DNA from: Acidobacteriaceae bacterium
GTDB lineage: Bacteria > Acidobacteriota > Terriglobia > Terriglobales > Acidobacteriaceae
Direction of reading: 5' to 3'
NCBI GenBank assembly: GCA_003166055.1
Contig: PMWR01000322.1
Coordinates: 1,836 to 18,604 of the forward strand
DNA: 16,769 nucleotides
Below the pieces are notes generated by a model. That model did no database searches and was not told the origin of the DNA. It worked only from the letters and a program-made list of their open reading frames with translations. Positions within the stretch are counted from its first letter, which is position 1. The number at the start of each line of letters is the position of its first letter. Of this stretch, positions 7,219 to 14,893 are shown in pieces. A program made the translations under genes and the position numbers.

Positions 7219-8508
7219 ATGACAACCGAGCCGCCGCTCTCCGAAGTGAACGCGCACCCTGAGTCTCTTCCAGGCGCTTTAGTTAGTGACCGCGCCGCGG
7301 GGCAGGATGACGAGATATCCGTGCTCGATCTTCTGATCGTGATCGCGGAGCGGAAGCGCTTTATCTTCTGGGTTACCGCAGTCTCCACAATCCTCGCACT
7401 CGCGATTTCGCTGCTTCTTCCTGTGCGATATACGGCCACGGCGACCCTGCTGCCACCGCAGCAGAATACCTCAATTGGTGCAGCGTTGGCGGCGCAGCTA
7501 GGCTCCGCGGGCAGCATGGCTGCACTGGCTGGGGGCGGTCTCTCCGCGCTAAAAAACCCCAACGACGAATTTGTCGGCATGTTCAGGAGCCGCACCGTTG
7601 AAGACGCAATGATCAAGCAATTTGGCCTGATGAATGAGTACCACAAGCGGTATCTTTCCGACACAAGGAAGAAATTTGAACACTATACCGACGTCGATGG
7701 CGACGCGAAAGACAGAATGATCCACATCTCCGTCGAAGATCACGATCCCAAGCGTGCGGCGGACCTTGCAAATGCCTATGTAGATCAGTTTCGGCTCCTG
7801 TCGGAACACCTCGCCATCACCGAAGCTTCCCAACGGAGACTCTTCTTCGAGCGTGAGTTGGAGCAGGCTAAGAATAACCTCGCAAACGCCGAAGAGGCAC
7901 TGAAAGTCACGGAACAGACGACGGGGGTGATCCAACTCGACAGCCAGGCCCGCGCGCTGATTGAATCAGGCGCATCTCTCAAGGCGCAAATTGCAGAGAG
8001 AGAGGTCGAAATTCAGGGGATGCAAACATATGCCACCGGAGAGAACGCGCAGTTGGTGCAGGCACAGCGTGAACTGGAGGGCATGCGCGCACAGTTGGCA
8101 AAACTCGGAGGCTCCGAGAATAGCACCGAGGGCGAACTCCTGGTTCCCAAAGGCCGCGTTCCCGAAGCAGGACTGGAATACGTGCGCAAGTTGCGCGACG
8201 TGAAATACAACGAGGCGATTTTCGATATCCTCGCTCGACAGTTTGAACTTGCCAAACTGGACGAGGCGAAAGAGGGCGCACTCATTCAGGTCGTCGACCC
8301 TGCGGTTCCTCCCGACAAAAAATCTTTTCCGAAACGGGGCCTGATTGTCCTCGGGGCTGCGATCATCGGTCTGCTCGCAGGAGTCTCGGTAGCTCTTGCC
8401 TCGGCAGCCTTGGAGCATCTGAAGTCCGGGCAAGCAACCTACTCGAAGCTGCTTCACCTCAAGCACAAGCTAGCCTGGCGAACACGCCCCCGTTCCACGG
8501 TGAGCTAA
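7219..8508 (+). CDS. Wzz-type chain-length determinant / polysaccharide co-polymerase
   Basis: An inner-membrane protein of 429 residues expected to set the polymer chain length together with the Wzy polymerase. The acidic N-terminal tail leads into a Wzz region (ISVLDLLIVIAERKRFI) and the first membrane helix at about 47-69. The periplasmic part contains PVRYTATATLLPPQ and a long heptad-rich helical stretch (about 190-310: REVEIQGM, QRELEGMRAQLAKLG). Before the second membrane helix (about 373-397) is the proline-containing VDPAVPPDKKSFPKRG, typical of the family. The cytoplasmic tail is about 30 residues, with no Walker A motif or Tyr cluster, so it is not a fused BY-kinase co-polymerase. 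An ATG at 7219 with AGGAG is preferred over TTG 7180. The flippase gene starts 3 nt after its stop. Confidence 0.88.
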   Translation: MTTEPPLSEVNAHPESLPGALVSDRAAGQDDEISVLDLLIVIAERKRFIFWVTAVSTILALAISLLLPVRYTATATLLPPQQNTSIGAALAAQLGSAGSMAALAGGGLSALKNPNDEFVGMFRSRTVEDAMIKQFGLMNEYHKRYLSDTRKKFEHYTDVDGDAKDRMIHISVEDHDPKRAADLANAYVDQFRLLSEHLAITEASQRRLFFERELEQAKNNLANAEEALKVTEQTTGVIQLDSQARALIESGASLKAQIAEREVEIQGMQTYATGENAQLVQAQRELEGMRAQLAKLGGSENSTEGELLVPKGRVPEAGLEYVRKLRDVKYNEAIFDILARQFELAKLDEAKEGALIQVVDPAVPPDKKSFPKRGLIVLGAAIIGLLAGVSVALASAALEHLKSGQATYSKLLHLKHKLAWRTRPRSTVS

Positions 8509-8511
8509 ACT

Positions 8512-9888
8512 ATGACGTTGCCTGTCCATATTCAAGATATTGCAGAACCTCTCGAAAAGCCGGCTGGAGAATCAAAACGGAGATATCGCAGAATCGCGGC
8601 CGCGACCCTGTCTGGTTTCCTTGGGAAGGGCGCAAACCTCCTGGTCAGTGCGGCTACTGTGCCGCTCACGGTTCGATACCTCGGATCGGAAGGCTATGGT
8701 CTCTGGATTACCATCAGCAGCACCGTCACCATGTTTTTCGTGATGGATATCGGGATTGCAGCCACGTTGACAAACCTGATATCGGAAGCTTACGCCCATG
8801 ACGACAAGCAGCGTGCAGCGAATTACTTTACCACGGCCTTTTGGCTGGTTGTTGGCGTCTCGACACTTCTTGGCCTGGCGGGGTTAATCTTCTGGCCTTA
8901 CATTCGATGGCCTGTTCTCTTCCATGTGCAGGATCCGGGTCTCGCCCGTGAGACCTCCTCAGCCGTGGCAGTAGCATTTGTAGTGTTTTTGTGCGCGCTC
9001 CCTTCGGGACTTGCAGCCAAGGTGCTCGGTGGCTACCAGGAATTGCATGCGGCCAATTTCTTTGCCACCGCGGGAAGTCTTGCAAGCCTGCTCGGCGTGA
9101 TTCTGGTCATTCATCTGCATGGAAGTCTGCCCATGCTGGTGGCGGCATTTGCCGGGCCGGCGGCAGCGGCGAATGGCATCTGCCTTGTGTGGATCTGCTT
9201 ATTCCATAAACCCTGGCTGAAACCGTGGCCTTCGCGCATAAAAGGACCCCTGATAGGGGATATTTTTCGTTCCAGCAGCCAGTTCTTTCTCATTCAGATA
9301 GCCGGACTGGTCGTGTTTAACAGCGATAATATCGTCATCTCGCATTATTTGAGCCCCGCACAAGTCACGCCTTACAACGTGACATGGAGGCTCGTCAGCT
9401 ATATCACCGCAGTGCCTATTCTCATTCTTCCGTCTCTTTGGCCTGCGTATTCTGAGGCTCACGCCAAGGGTGATCTGGCGTGGATCAGGTCAGCCTACGC
9501 GCGGACAAGATGGGTGACGCTCGCTGTGCTCACCGCTGGTTGCATAATGCTGATCGTCGAGGGACAGAACATCATCCGGCTCTGGGCTGGTGCTTCCGCG
9601 GTGCCCTCCACAATGCTGTTACGCCTCATGTGCGTGTGGATGTTCATCTTCGCCATCACGCTGAATCAGTCCTGTCTGATGGGAGCAACGACACGCGTGA
9701 AGAGGCAAGCAGTGTTCTCGATGATCGCTGCGGGTGCAAACCTGGTTCTTTCAATTCTGTGGGTTAAGACGATGGGTGTCGATGGCGTCATACTCGGAAC
9801 CATTGTTTCCTATCTCCTCTTCATTGTCGTTGTGCAAACAATCGAAGTCCATAGCATCCTGCGCGGCAATGCCGCAAAATGTATCTAA
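8512..9888 (+). CDS. Wzx-like polysaccharide repeat-unit flippase
   Basis: A 458-residue polytopic inner-membrane protein of the MOP/PST (RfbX-like) family, expected to flip lipid-linked repeat units to the periplasmic face. The cytoplasmic start (about 1-30) is followed by the characteristic first segment, where GFLGKGANLLVSAATVPLTV leads into RYLGSEGYGLWIT. About a dozen hydrophobic stretches are spread along the length, as expected for 12-14 helices. The central FRSSSQFFLIQIAGLVVFNSDNIV, before an ISHYLSP segment, is a typical second-half repeat of these transporters. The start ATG lies 3 nt after the wzz-like stop, and the GT9 start codon immediately follows its own stop, so translation of the three is probably coupled. 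Substrate specificity cannot be read from sequence. Confidence 0.9.
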   Translation: MTLPVHIQDIAEPLEKPAGESKRRYRRIAAATLSGFLGKGANLLVSAATVPLTVRYLGSEGYGLWITISSTVTMFFVMDIGIAATLTNLISEAYAHDDKQRAANYFTTAFWLVVGVSTLLGLAGLIFWPYIRWPVLFHVQDPGLARETSSAVAVAFVVFLCALPSGLAAKVLGGYQELHAANFFATAGSLASLLGVILVIHLHGSLPMLVAAFAGPAAAANGICLVWICLFHKPWLKPWPSRIKGPLIGDIFRSSSQFFLIQIAGLVVFNSDNIVISHYLSPAQVTPYNVTWRLVSYITAVPILILPSLWPAYSEAHAKGDLAWIRSAYARTRWVTLAVLTAGCIMLIVEGQNIIRLWAGASAVPSTMLLRLMCVWMFIFAITLNQSCLMGATTRVKRQAVFSMIAAGANLVLSILWVKTMGVDGVILGTIVSYLLFIVVVQTIEVHSILRGNAAKCI

Positions 9889-11064
9889 GTGAGATTGCGG
9901 CTTATGCAAATGGGTCTGGGAGCACTCCAAATCGGAAGTAGAAAGGCGTTGAAGGCGCTCGTTTCTCTGCTTTACGGAGGCTTTCTCCTCAACAGCGGAA
10001 AAGGCGCTGCCGCGGAAATGCGGAATCCGAAGCGCATCTTGCTGCTTCACGGAGCTCATATTGGAGACGTTGTCATTGCGACATCGTTGCTTCCCATACT
10101 GCGCAGCGCCTATCCGTCTGCTCAGATCGGGTTTGTAACTGCCAGTTGGTCTCAAGCGGTGGTCAAGGGCCATCCGGCATTGACGTATACGCATTGCATT
10201 GACCATTGGAGGATGAACAGAGCGGATTCAAGTTTACTCAAGAAGATACTACAGTACAGAAGAACCCGGCGTGCGGCGCTTAGAGAAATCCGGGAGCTCA
10301 ACTACGACGTTGCGATTTCACTTTTCAGGTATTTCTCCGACTTACTGGATGTAACCTGGGCAGCGAGGATCCCTGTGCGAATCGGATTCAGGCGAAGCAT
10401 CTTCTCCTCTTTGGCAACCGATCTGGTGGATGAACTGGAGAGCCCGTTTTTGCACCAGGGTGCACTGCTTGCGGAACTCCTGCATGTATTGCCAATCGAT
10501 CCCGCACATTTTCAGCTTCGGCATTCCACGTTGCCCGAAAGCGACGCCTCCTCCATTCAGGAGGTGTGTTCGTTGCTAAACGTTTCTCATCTTCAGGATG
10601 TCCGATATCGCATCATCCACATGGGTACCGGCGCTGCGTGTCGTGAATTTCCAATCAGTTTCTGGCGCGAGCTTGCCGAAAAGCTTTCCGAGACGCATAC
10701 GCTTCTCTTCACAGGTCGCGGAAAGCGGGAAAATGAGAAGATTGCGGAGACAATTTTCGGGCTCCGAAACTGTGTAAATGCATGCGATCGCCTTACCTGG
10801 GCCGGATTCGTGGCCGCCGTACGATTCGCGGAAGTGCTCTACGGCGTTGAGTCGATGGCAGGACATGTGGCTGGCGCGGTCGGCACTAGGTGTGTTGTAG
10901 TTTACGGAGGCACCGCGGGCGTTGCGCGATGGCGCCCTGAAGGGAAAGACAGCATCGTCTTCACAAATCATGTTCCCTGCGCGCCCTGTCTCCGGCCGCA
11001 GGGATGTGCAGAGATGACCTGCACCCAGGGAACCAGCCCGGACGACCTGGTTCGTCTCGGCTAA
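9889..11064 (+). CDS. GT9-family glycosyltransferase (heptosyltransferase-like), first copy
   Basis: A GT-B fold glycosyltransferase of family GT9, whose classical members (WaaC, WaaF) transfer heptose from ADP-heptose. Residues 49-75 carry the N-terminal signature RILLLHGAHIGDVVIATSLL, with the likely catalytic Asp at 60. The C-terminal half shows RIIHMGTGAACREFPISFW (nucleotide-sugar binding), the YGVESMAGHVAGAVG donor-site segment, and a Cys-rich tail (CAPC followed by further Cys) seen in part of the family. The GTG at 9889 abuts the flippase stop (TAAGTG); ATGs at 9904, 9910 and 10018 are in-frame alternatives. About 45 residues before the GT core, including an amphipathic KALKALVSLLYGGFLL, may associate with the membrane. 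With hldE nearby, ADP-heptose is the plausible donor, but GT9 enzymes can use other sugars. Confidence 0.87.
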   Translation: MRLRLMQMGLGALQIGSRKALKALVSLLYGGFLLNSGKGAAAEMRNPKRILLLHGAHIGDVVIATSLLPILRSAYPSAQIGFVTASWSQAVVKGHPALTYTHCIDHWRMNRADSSLLKKILQYRRTRRAALREIRELNYDVAISLFRYFSDLLDVTWAARIPVRIGFRRSIFSSLATDLVDELESPFLHQGALLAELLHVLPIDPAHFQLRHSTLPESDASSIQEVCSLLNVSHLQDVRYRIIHMGTGAACREFPISFWRELAEKLSETHTLLFTGRGKRENEKIAETIFGLRNCVNACDRLTWAGFVAAVRFAEVLYGVESMAGHVAGAVGTRCVVVYGGTAGVARWRPEGKDSIVFTNHVPCAPCLRPQGCAEMTCTQGTSPDDLVRLG

Positions 11065-11182
11065 TCACCAGGCAACCGAGGGCATTTGCGCAAGACCGGG
11101 AACTGAAGTACACGCGCTCAATTGTTTCTTGCGGTATGTCGGAAGCTACAGTTTAATTTCCGGCCAATGGATCGAATATTTG

Positions 11183-12445
11183 ATGGATTCAATAGCAAAG
11201 CCGGTCGCTGTACGCCTCGATATGCCAGGCAGTCAGCTCTATCCCCCCACAGAAGTGGATCTAATGATTCATCGTCTGCTTCCTGCCGCTGCGTTTTACT
11301 TCTTCTTCAATTGCGCTGGACTGCCGCTGGGGCTTTTTTATACTTCAATCTTCTCACCCCTGCTCTTCCTTTGGCTTTATTTCCAGGGACGCCGCTGGCT
11401 GACGACGAAGTTTCTTCTCTTGCTGTCTCCATTCATTCTGGCGCATATGGTCGACGGCGTTACGTCTGTCCCGCATTATCTGCGGTCGCTCTTGCTGATG
11501 TGGACTGTCTATATTGCGGTCTACGCGTTCTGCTGGGCGCTCATCAACTGCAAGAACGTCGAGCGACTGTTCGAGCAGTTAATTCAACTCAACTTCTGTG
11601 TAGCAATCCTTGCTCTTGCCATTCGCCCCACGCCGCTGTGGCCACTCTTGTGGCAAGACAATGCCAACGCCTATGAAGGCGCACCGCCAGGGCTGCGGAT
11701 GAACCTGCCCTCCACCACGGAACCATGGGCTTACGGACAGCTGATGCTGCCGCTTTTAATATTTGCGGCTTGCCGGCTGCTCCGTGACAGCAGACTGCGA
11801 AATGTCGCATTTATGATCATGATTGTCGTTCCGCTATTGCTCTGTCAGTCCTTTGGAGGAATCAGCTTGGGGCTGGCGGGGATTCTCGTATTAATCATGA
11901 CCAATCTGAGAAGACTTCTGAGGCGCCCCCAGTCCTGGATAGTAATCATGTTGCTGGCTTTTGTCACAACCGCGCTAATCTTGATTCCAAATCCAATCTC
12001 AGATCGGATATCGCGGGTCATATCCGGCGGCGATGACTCAACGAACCTCAGAGTCGTTATCGGCTATCTAGGGGCCTACACAGCCGCTGCTTCGAAAAGT
12101 CTGTGGTGGGGCGTGGGGTTGGGTCAAGCGAAGTTTGTCGATTATTCCGATCTGGGCGGTGGCATCATTGATCGTCTTCCCAATGCGGTGGCTGATACCC
12201 TTGGCCAGTTTGGAGTCATTGGGCTTGTCGTTAGGTTTGTTGTGGAATTCTGCCTCTTTTTCAAGACTAAGGTTTATAAGAGCTCCTTCAGGCTCGCCAT
12301 GTTCATTGTGGCATTCATTTCTCAACTTACTGGAAGTTATGTCGACGATGTCCAGTCCTACCTTCTCTGGTTGTGTGCATTCTATCCGCTTTTTCCAAAC
12401 TCGGAGCTGAGCGAGAAGCCCAAGAGAGAGTGTCCTGCAGTGTGA
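11183..12445 (+). CDS. Wzy-like polysaccharide polymerase (O-antigen ligase/polymerase family)
   Basis: A strongly hydrophobic 420-residue inner-membrane protein with about ten membrane segments. A periplasmic loop carries GGDDSTNLRVVIGYLGAYTA and then SLWWGVGLGQAKFVD. The Arg and the WGVGLG motif before the last helices are the usual marks of the Wzy_C/O-antigen ligase family. In this locus it most likely polymerises flipped repeat units in the periplasm; a ligase role is the alternative, and sequence alone does not separate them well. The start is uncertain: ATG 11183 (MDSIAKPV) is preferred, a TTG at 11129 would extend it by 18 residues and ATG 11222 would shorten it. None has a strong ribosome binding site. 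It starts 118 nt after the first GT9 gene. Confidence 0.8.
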   Translation: MDSIAKPVAVRLDMPGSQLYPPTEVDLMIHRLLPAAAFYFFFNCAGLPLGLFYTSIFSPLLFLWLYFQGRRWLTTKFLLLLSPFILAHMVDGVTSVPHYLRSLLLMWTVYIAVYAFCWALINCKNVERLFEQLIQLNFCVAILALAIRPTPLWPLLWQDNANAYEGAPPGLRMNLPSTTEPWAYGQLMLPLLIFAACRLLRDSRLRNVAFMIMIVVPLLLCQSFGGISLGLAGILVLIMTNLRRLLRRPQSWIVIMLLAFVTTALILIPNPISDRISRVISGGDDSTNLRVVIGYLGAYTAAASKSLWWGVGLGQAKFVDYSDLGGGIIDRLPNAVADTLGQFGVIGLVVRFVVEFCLFFKTKVYKSSFRLAMFIVAFISQLTGSYVDDVQSYLLWLCAFYPLFPNSELSEKPKRECPAV

Positions 12446-12493
12446 GTTCGCGGAAAACATTGAAGGACGATACGGTCGGCTGTGAGTCGCGCA

Positions 12494-12510
12494 TTTCCTC
12501 GCTCAGGAAA
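12494..12510 (+). repeat. small hairpin after the polymerase gene
   Basis: TTTCCT and AGGAAA are reverse complements around a 5-nt loop, 48 nt after the polymerase stop. A mildly T-rich stretch follows (GTGGTTTTGG), so a weak terminator is possible. The arms share their core with the longer hairpin at 7163-7194: GCGC, one base, TTTCCT on the left and AGGAAACG on the right. Confidence 0.4.
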
Positions 12511-12520
12511 CGAAGTGGTT

Positions 12521-12548
12521 TTGGCGCTGAACCTTGCTATGGTATCCT
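12521..12548 (+). promoter_or_regulatory. candidate sigma-70-like promoter before the first methyltransferase
   Basis: TTGGCG (12521-12526) and TATCCT (12543-12548) are spaced by 16 nt, each matching four of six consensus bases, and lie about 40 nt before the ATG at 12588. The position right after a possible terminator hairpin fits a new transcription start. Such matches occur by chance, so this is tentative. Confidence 0.3.
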
Positions 12549-12587
12549 GACCACAATTCCAGACATAATCCTGAGTTTGGAGAGACC

Positions 12588-13241
12588 ATGCGATTGTGGC
12601 ATAGATTCATTCATCCCATCTCGGCACACTTTCGCAGCAGACGCGCAGTTGCGCTTCTCAAGCATTACCCTGGGCTCTCAGATTGGAAGATATGCGACCT
12701 GGGAGGGTCAAGACATTTTTGGCAAGAGTCGAAATTGGATGTGGACCCTGCGAAGGTCGTTATTCTGAATATCTCGTTGGACGAAGTCGATGCATACGGC
12801 GATAATTCGAGTCAACAGATTCCAACAATCCTATACGACGGACACACAATTCCGTTTCCAGATAGAAGCTACGATCTTCTGGTTTGCAATTCGCTTCTGG
12901 AGCATGTGGCCCCGTCAGATCGGGAGGGCCTTTGCAAGGAAATGAGAAGAGTTGCTAAGCGCATCTATCTTCAGACGCCTGCTTTTGAGTTTCCGATAGA
13001 GCCGCATTTTGTCATACCATTTGTTCATTGGCTCCCACGACAGTTTGGGCGCATCGTTGCGAGAATGGGCCTTTGGAACCTGCTAGGCAGGCCAAGCAAA
13101 CCTGTCTTCGATAGTTATTTTGACGATACGCAACTACTAACTCAGCAAGAGGTTTCGAGATTGTTTCCGGGGGTTCCTGTGCGCGCCGAGAAATTTGTTG
13201 GGCTTGCGAAGTCCTATTGTGTTTTTTGGGAAGCGAATTGA
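12588..13241 (+). CDS. class I SAM-dependent methyltransferase, first copy
   Basis: A 217-residue protein with a Rossmann-type methyltransferase core. Motif I is KICDLGGSRHFW (about 34-45), in which the glycine-rich loop is shortened to DLGG. Post-motif residues include ILNISLDEVD (about 59-68), where an acidic residue would bind the ribose. Motif IV-like SYDLLVCNSLLEHV (about 94-107) is characteristic of the Methyltransf_11 type. The PIEPHFVIPFVHWLP segment recurs, in my recollection, in methyltransferases of polysaccharide loci. The ATG at 12588 has GGAGAG just upstream; an in-frame ATG at 12534 lacks such a site. Lying between a polymerase and a GT9 gene, it may O-methylate a sugar of the glycan; the acceptor is unknown. 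G+C looks lower than in hldE, hinting at separate acquisition. Confidence 0.83.
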   Translation: MRLWHRFIHPISAHFRSRRAVALLKHYPGLSDWKICDLGGSRHFWQESKLDVDPAKVVILNISLDEVDAYGDNSSQQIPTILYDGHTIPFPDRSYDLLVCNSLLEHVAPSDREGLCKEMRRVAKRIYLQTPAFEFPIEPHFVIPFVHWLPRQFGRIVARMGLWNLLGRPSKPVFDSYFDDTQLLTQQEVSRLFPGVPVRAEKFVGLAKSYCVFWEAN

Positions 13242-13340
13242 AATATGGATCGCCTCAATTATCATATGCCTGGAGTTTTCAAGCTGTTAGGATTCACTTT
13301 CGGCAAGCATTCGATCCAGTGTGGCTGGCCTGGGTCGCAG

Positions 13341-13370
13341 TTGCGTCCGGCGCCCATGCGCTAGTATAGG
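13341..13370 (+). promoter_or_regulatory. weak candidate promoter before the second GT9 gene
   Basis: TTGCGT (13341-13346) and TATAGG (13365-13370) are 18 nt apart, which would start transcription about 25 nt before ATG 13403. The -10-like box also overlaps the G of an alternative GTG start at 13370, another reason to doubt that start. Tentative. Confidence 0.25.
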
Positions 13371-13387
13371 TGAGTTGGACGGGACGC

Positions 13388-13393
13388 GAGGAG
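13388..13393 (+). promoter_or_regulatory. ribosome binding site deciding the second GT9 start
   Basis: GAGGAG lies 9 nt before ATG 13403. The alternative GTG at 13370 is not preceded by a comparable site, so 13403 is preferred. Confidence 0.6.
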
Positions 13394-13402
13394 ATATCCA
13401 GG

Positions 13403-14602
13403 ATGGTTCTCTCTCTAAGGCGGAACCAGGAAACTGGCCGCGGTCAGCACGTTTTTAAGCTGTTAGCAAAGCCTATCCCACCGTGCGGAATTCTTTCGGG
13501 CCGGGAAGGAAGTTGCATCGTTCTATCGATGCGTCAGCTCGGCGATGCGGTCATTGGATCGGGATTCATTAACTCACTGCGCAGATCTAATCCGAAGATG
13601 ACGATTGATGTTCTCGGCCTGCCGCGCCTCGAGGAGGCCGTCAGATGCTTTGGCGCTGTAAGAGATTTTATTCACGTCAATTTTCCAGTGTATGGACACC
13701 ATCGCAGGGATATTTCCGCCCTGAAGGAAACATTTCATGCGATTCGAATGGTCCGGGCGAGAAAGTACGATTACTGCATTAACCTGATCGGCGATTTAAG
13801 AGAGAACGCAATTGGCATTCTTACCGGCGCCAAGTGGAATATAGCTCCTGTATGGGAGCGCGGTCATCTGTTCAAGCGAAAAATGACCGATACAGGAGCA
13901 GCATTGCTCACAAATTGCGGAATTATAATTCCAGCGGCTTATCCTGGCTTTTATGAGTCGATGCGGTATCTTGCAAATGAGTTAGGTCTTGCGGGGCTTG
14001 AATGGCCCAGAGCGCCACGCCGCGAGGAACAATCGAAAGACGGAATCACGATTGCGATCCATCCTGGCGCATCGCATCCGAGCAGGCATTGGCCCGTCGA
14101 CCGATGGCAGGCGGTCATCCGTGAATTGCGATTGCGGGGTTACAAGGTCAAGATATTGGGCGCGCGGTTCGAGCGCGCTGGACTGCTCTCCGCTTTCAGC
14201 AAGGAAGCCACCGATCGCGGCGTTGAGATGGTAACCGAGGAGGTGCCTTCCTTTATATCGTGCCTGGCAGCGGCGGATGCGCTTATCGGGATGGACAGCT
14301 TTTCAGTGCATGCCGCCTACGCGCTAGGCGTTCCTGTCGTGGTACTGAATGGCTCGGCCGATCCGTCCATTTTGACTCCGCCTGGAGGCGCGGTAACTTC
14401 CGCAGGGCATCTGTGCAAGCATTTTCCATGTTATTACAGCTATCCGTGCATCGGCGCCAAGGATGAGTATATCTGCGTACGGGGCATTGAGGTTAGTGCG
14501 GTTATGGAAGCACTTGACGCTGTTGTCGAGCGCGCCCGCCTCCGACATTTGGTTCAGGATGGGGTCAACGGGCACGCGGGTAGCCAGGATCTTCGGATAT
14601 AG
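13403..14602 (+). CDS. GT9-family glycosyltransferase (heptosyltransferase-like), second copy
   Basis: A second GT9 enzyme, 399 residues from ATG 13403. The N-terminal domain shows IVLSMRQLGDAVIGSGFINSL, with the likely catalytic Asp near 48. The C-terminal domain shows IAIHPGASHPSRHWPVDRW, the nucleotide-sugar motif of WaaC/WaaF-type enzymes, then LIGMDSFSVHAAYALGVPVV and a Cys-containing tail (FPCYYSYPC, ICVRGIEV). It is only distantly like the first GT9 protein, so the two probably have different acceptors or donors rather than being a recent duplication. A GTG at 13370 would add 11 residues. It stands between two methyltransferase genes with gaps of 161 nt before and 291 nt after, so it is less tightly bound into an operon than the upstream genes. 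Heptose transfer is the family default and fits hldE; it is not proven. Confidence 0.87.
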   Translation: MVLSLRRNQETGRGQHVFKLLAKPIPPCGILSGREGSCIVLSMRQLGDAVIGSGFINSLRRSNPKMTIDVLGLPRLEEAVRCFGAVRDFIHVNFPVYGHHRRDISALKETFHAIRMVRARKYDYCINLIGDLRENAIGILTGAKWNIAPVWERGHLFKRKMTDTGAALLTNCGIIIPAAYPGFYESMRYLANELGLAGLEWPRAPRREEQSKDGITIAIHPGASHPSRHWPVDRWQAVIRELRLRGYKVKILGARFERAGLLSAFSKEATDRGVEMVTEEVPSFISCLAAADALIGMDSFSVHAAYALGVPVVVLNGSADPSILTPPGGAVTSAGHLCKHFPCYYSYPCIGAKDEYICVRGIEVSAVMEALDAVVERARLRHLVQDGVNGHAGSQDLRI

Positions 14603-14893
14603 TTCAAGTCAGTGTTGCGTGTCAGATCTTCGCCGCGCGCATCTTCAGAGGTTTGTCGTCTATGCTTTCAATGCAACACCTGCTCGGGAGCGGATAAGAC
14701 GGTTCCGCGAACTGCCAAAGCCATTTTGTTGTGAGACGCGACCAGGTCTGCGACAGGGCAATTGAGCACGTTGAAATCCGTTCGATTCAAGGCCTGAAAA
14801 TCGAAATCTTTGGCACACGCATCGTCCAGAATCATGCGGTCTGAGGCACGGCGTTGAGTCGCCAGTTAACAGGGAAAGAGGGTGGTCCACGCA
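14603..14893. other. intergenic stretch with a small unassigned reverse frame
   Basis: No convincing gene. On the - strand a 55-codon frame (14835 down to 14668) begins MILDDACAKDFDF and contains SHNKMALAVRG. It has no ribosome binding site and no domain I recognise, and could be a relic or chance. The right end holds the purine-rich translation signals of the next gene: AGGGA at 14871-14875 and GGTGG at 14881-14885. Confidence 0.4.

Noticed and set aside
11056..11080. CTCGG and CCGAG as a terminator after the first GT9 gene
   Set aside because: Only 5-bp arms with a 15-nt loop and no T-tract; likely chance.
11122..11676. 184-codon + frame overlapping the polymerase
   Set aside because: Shadow of the membrane protein frame; no domain and biased composition.
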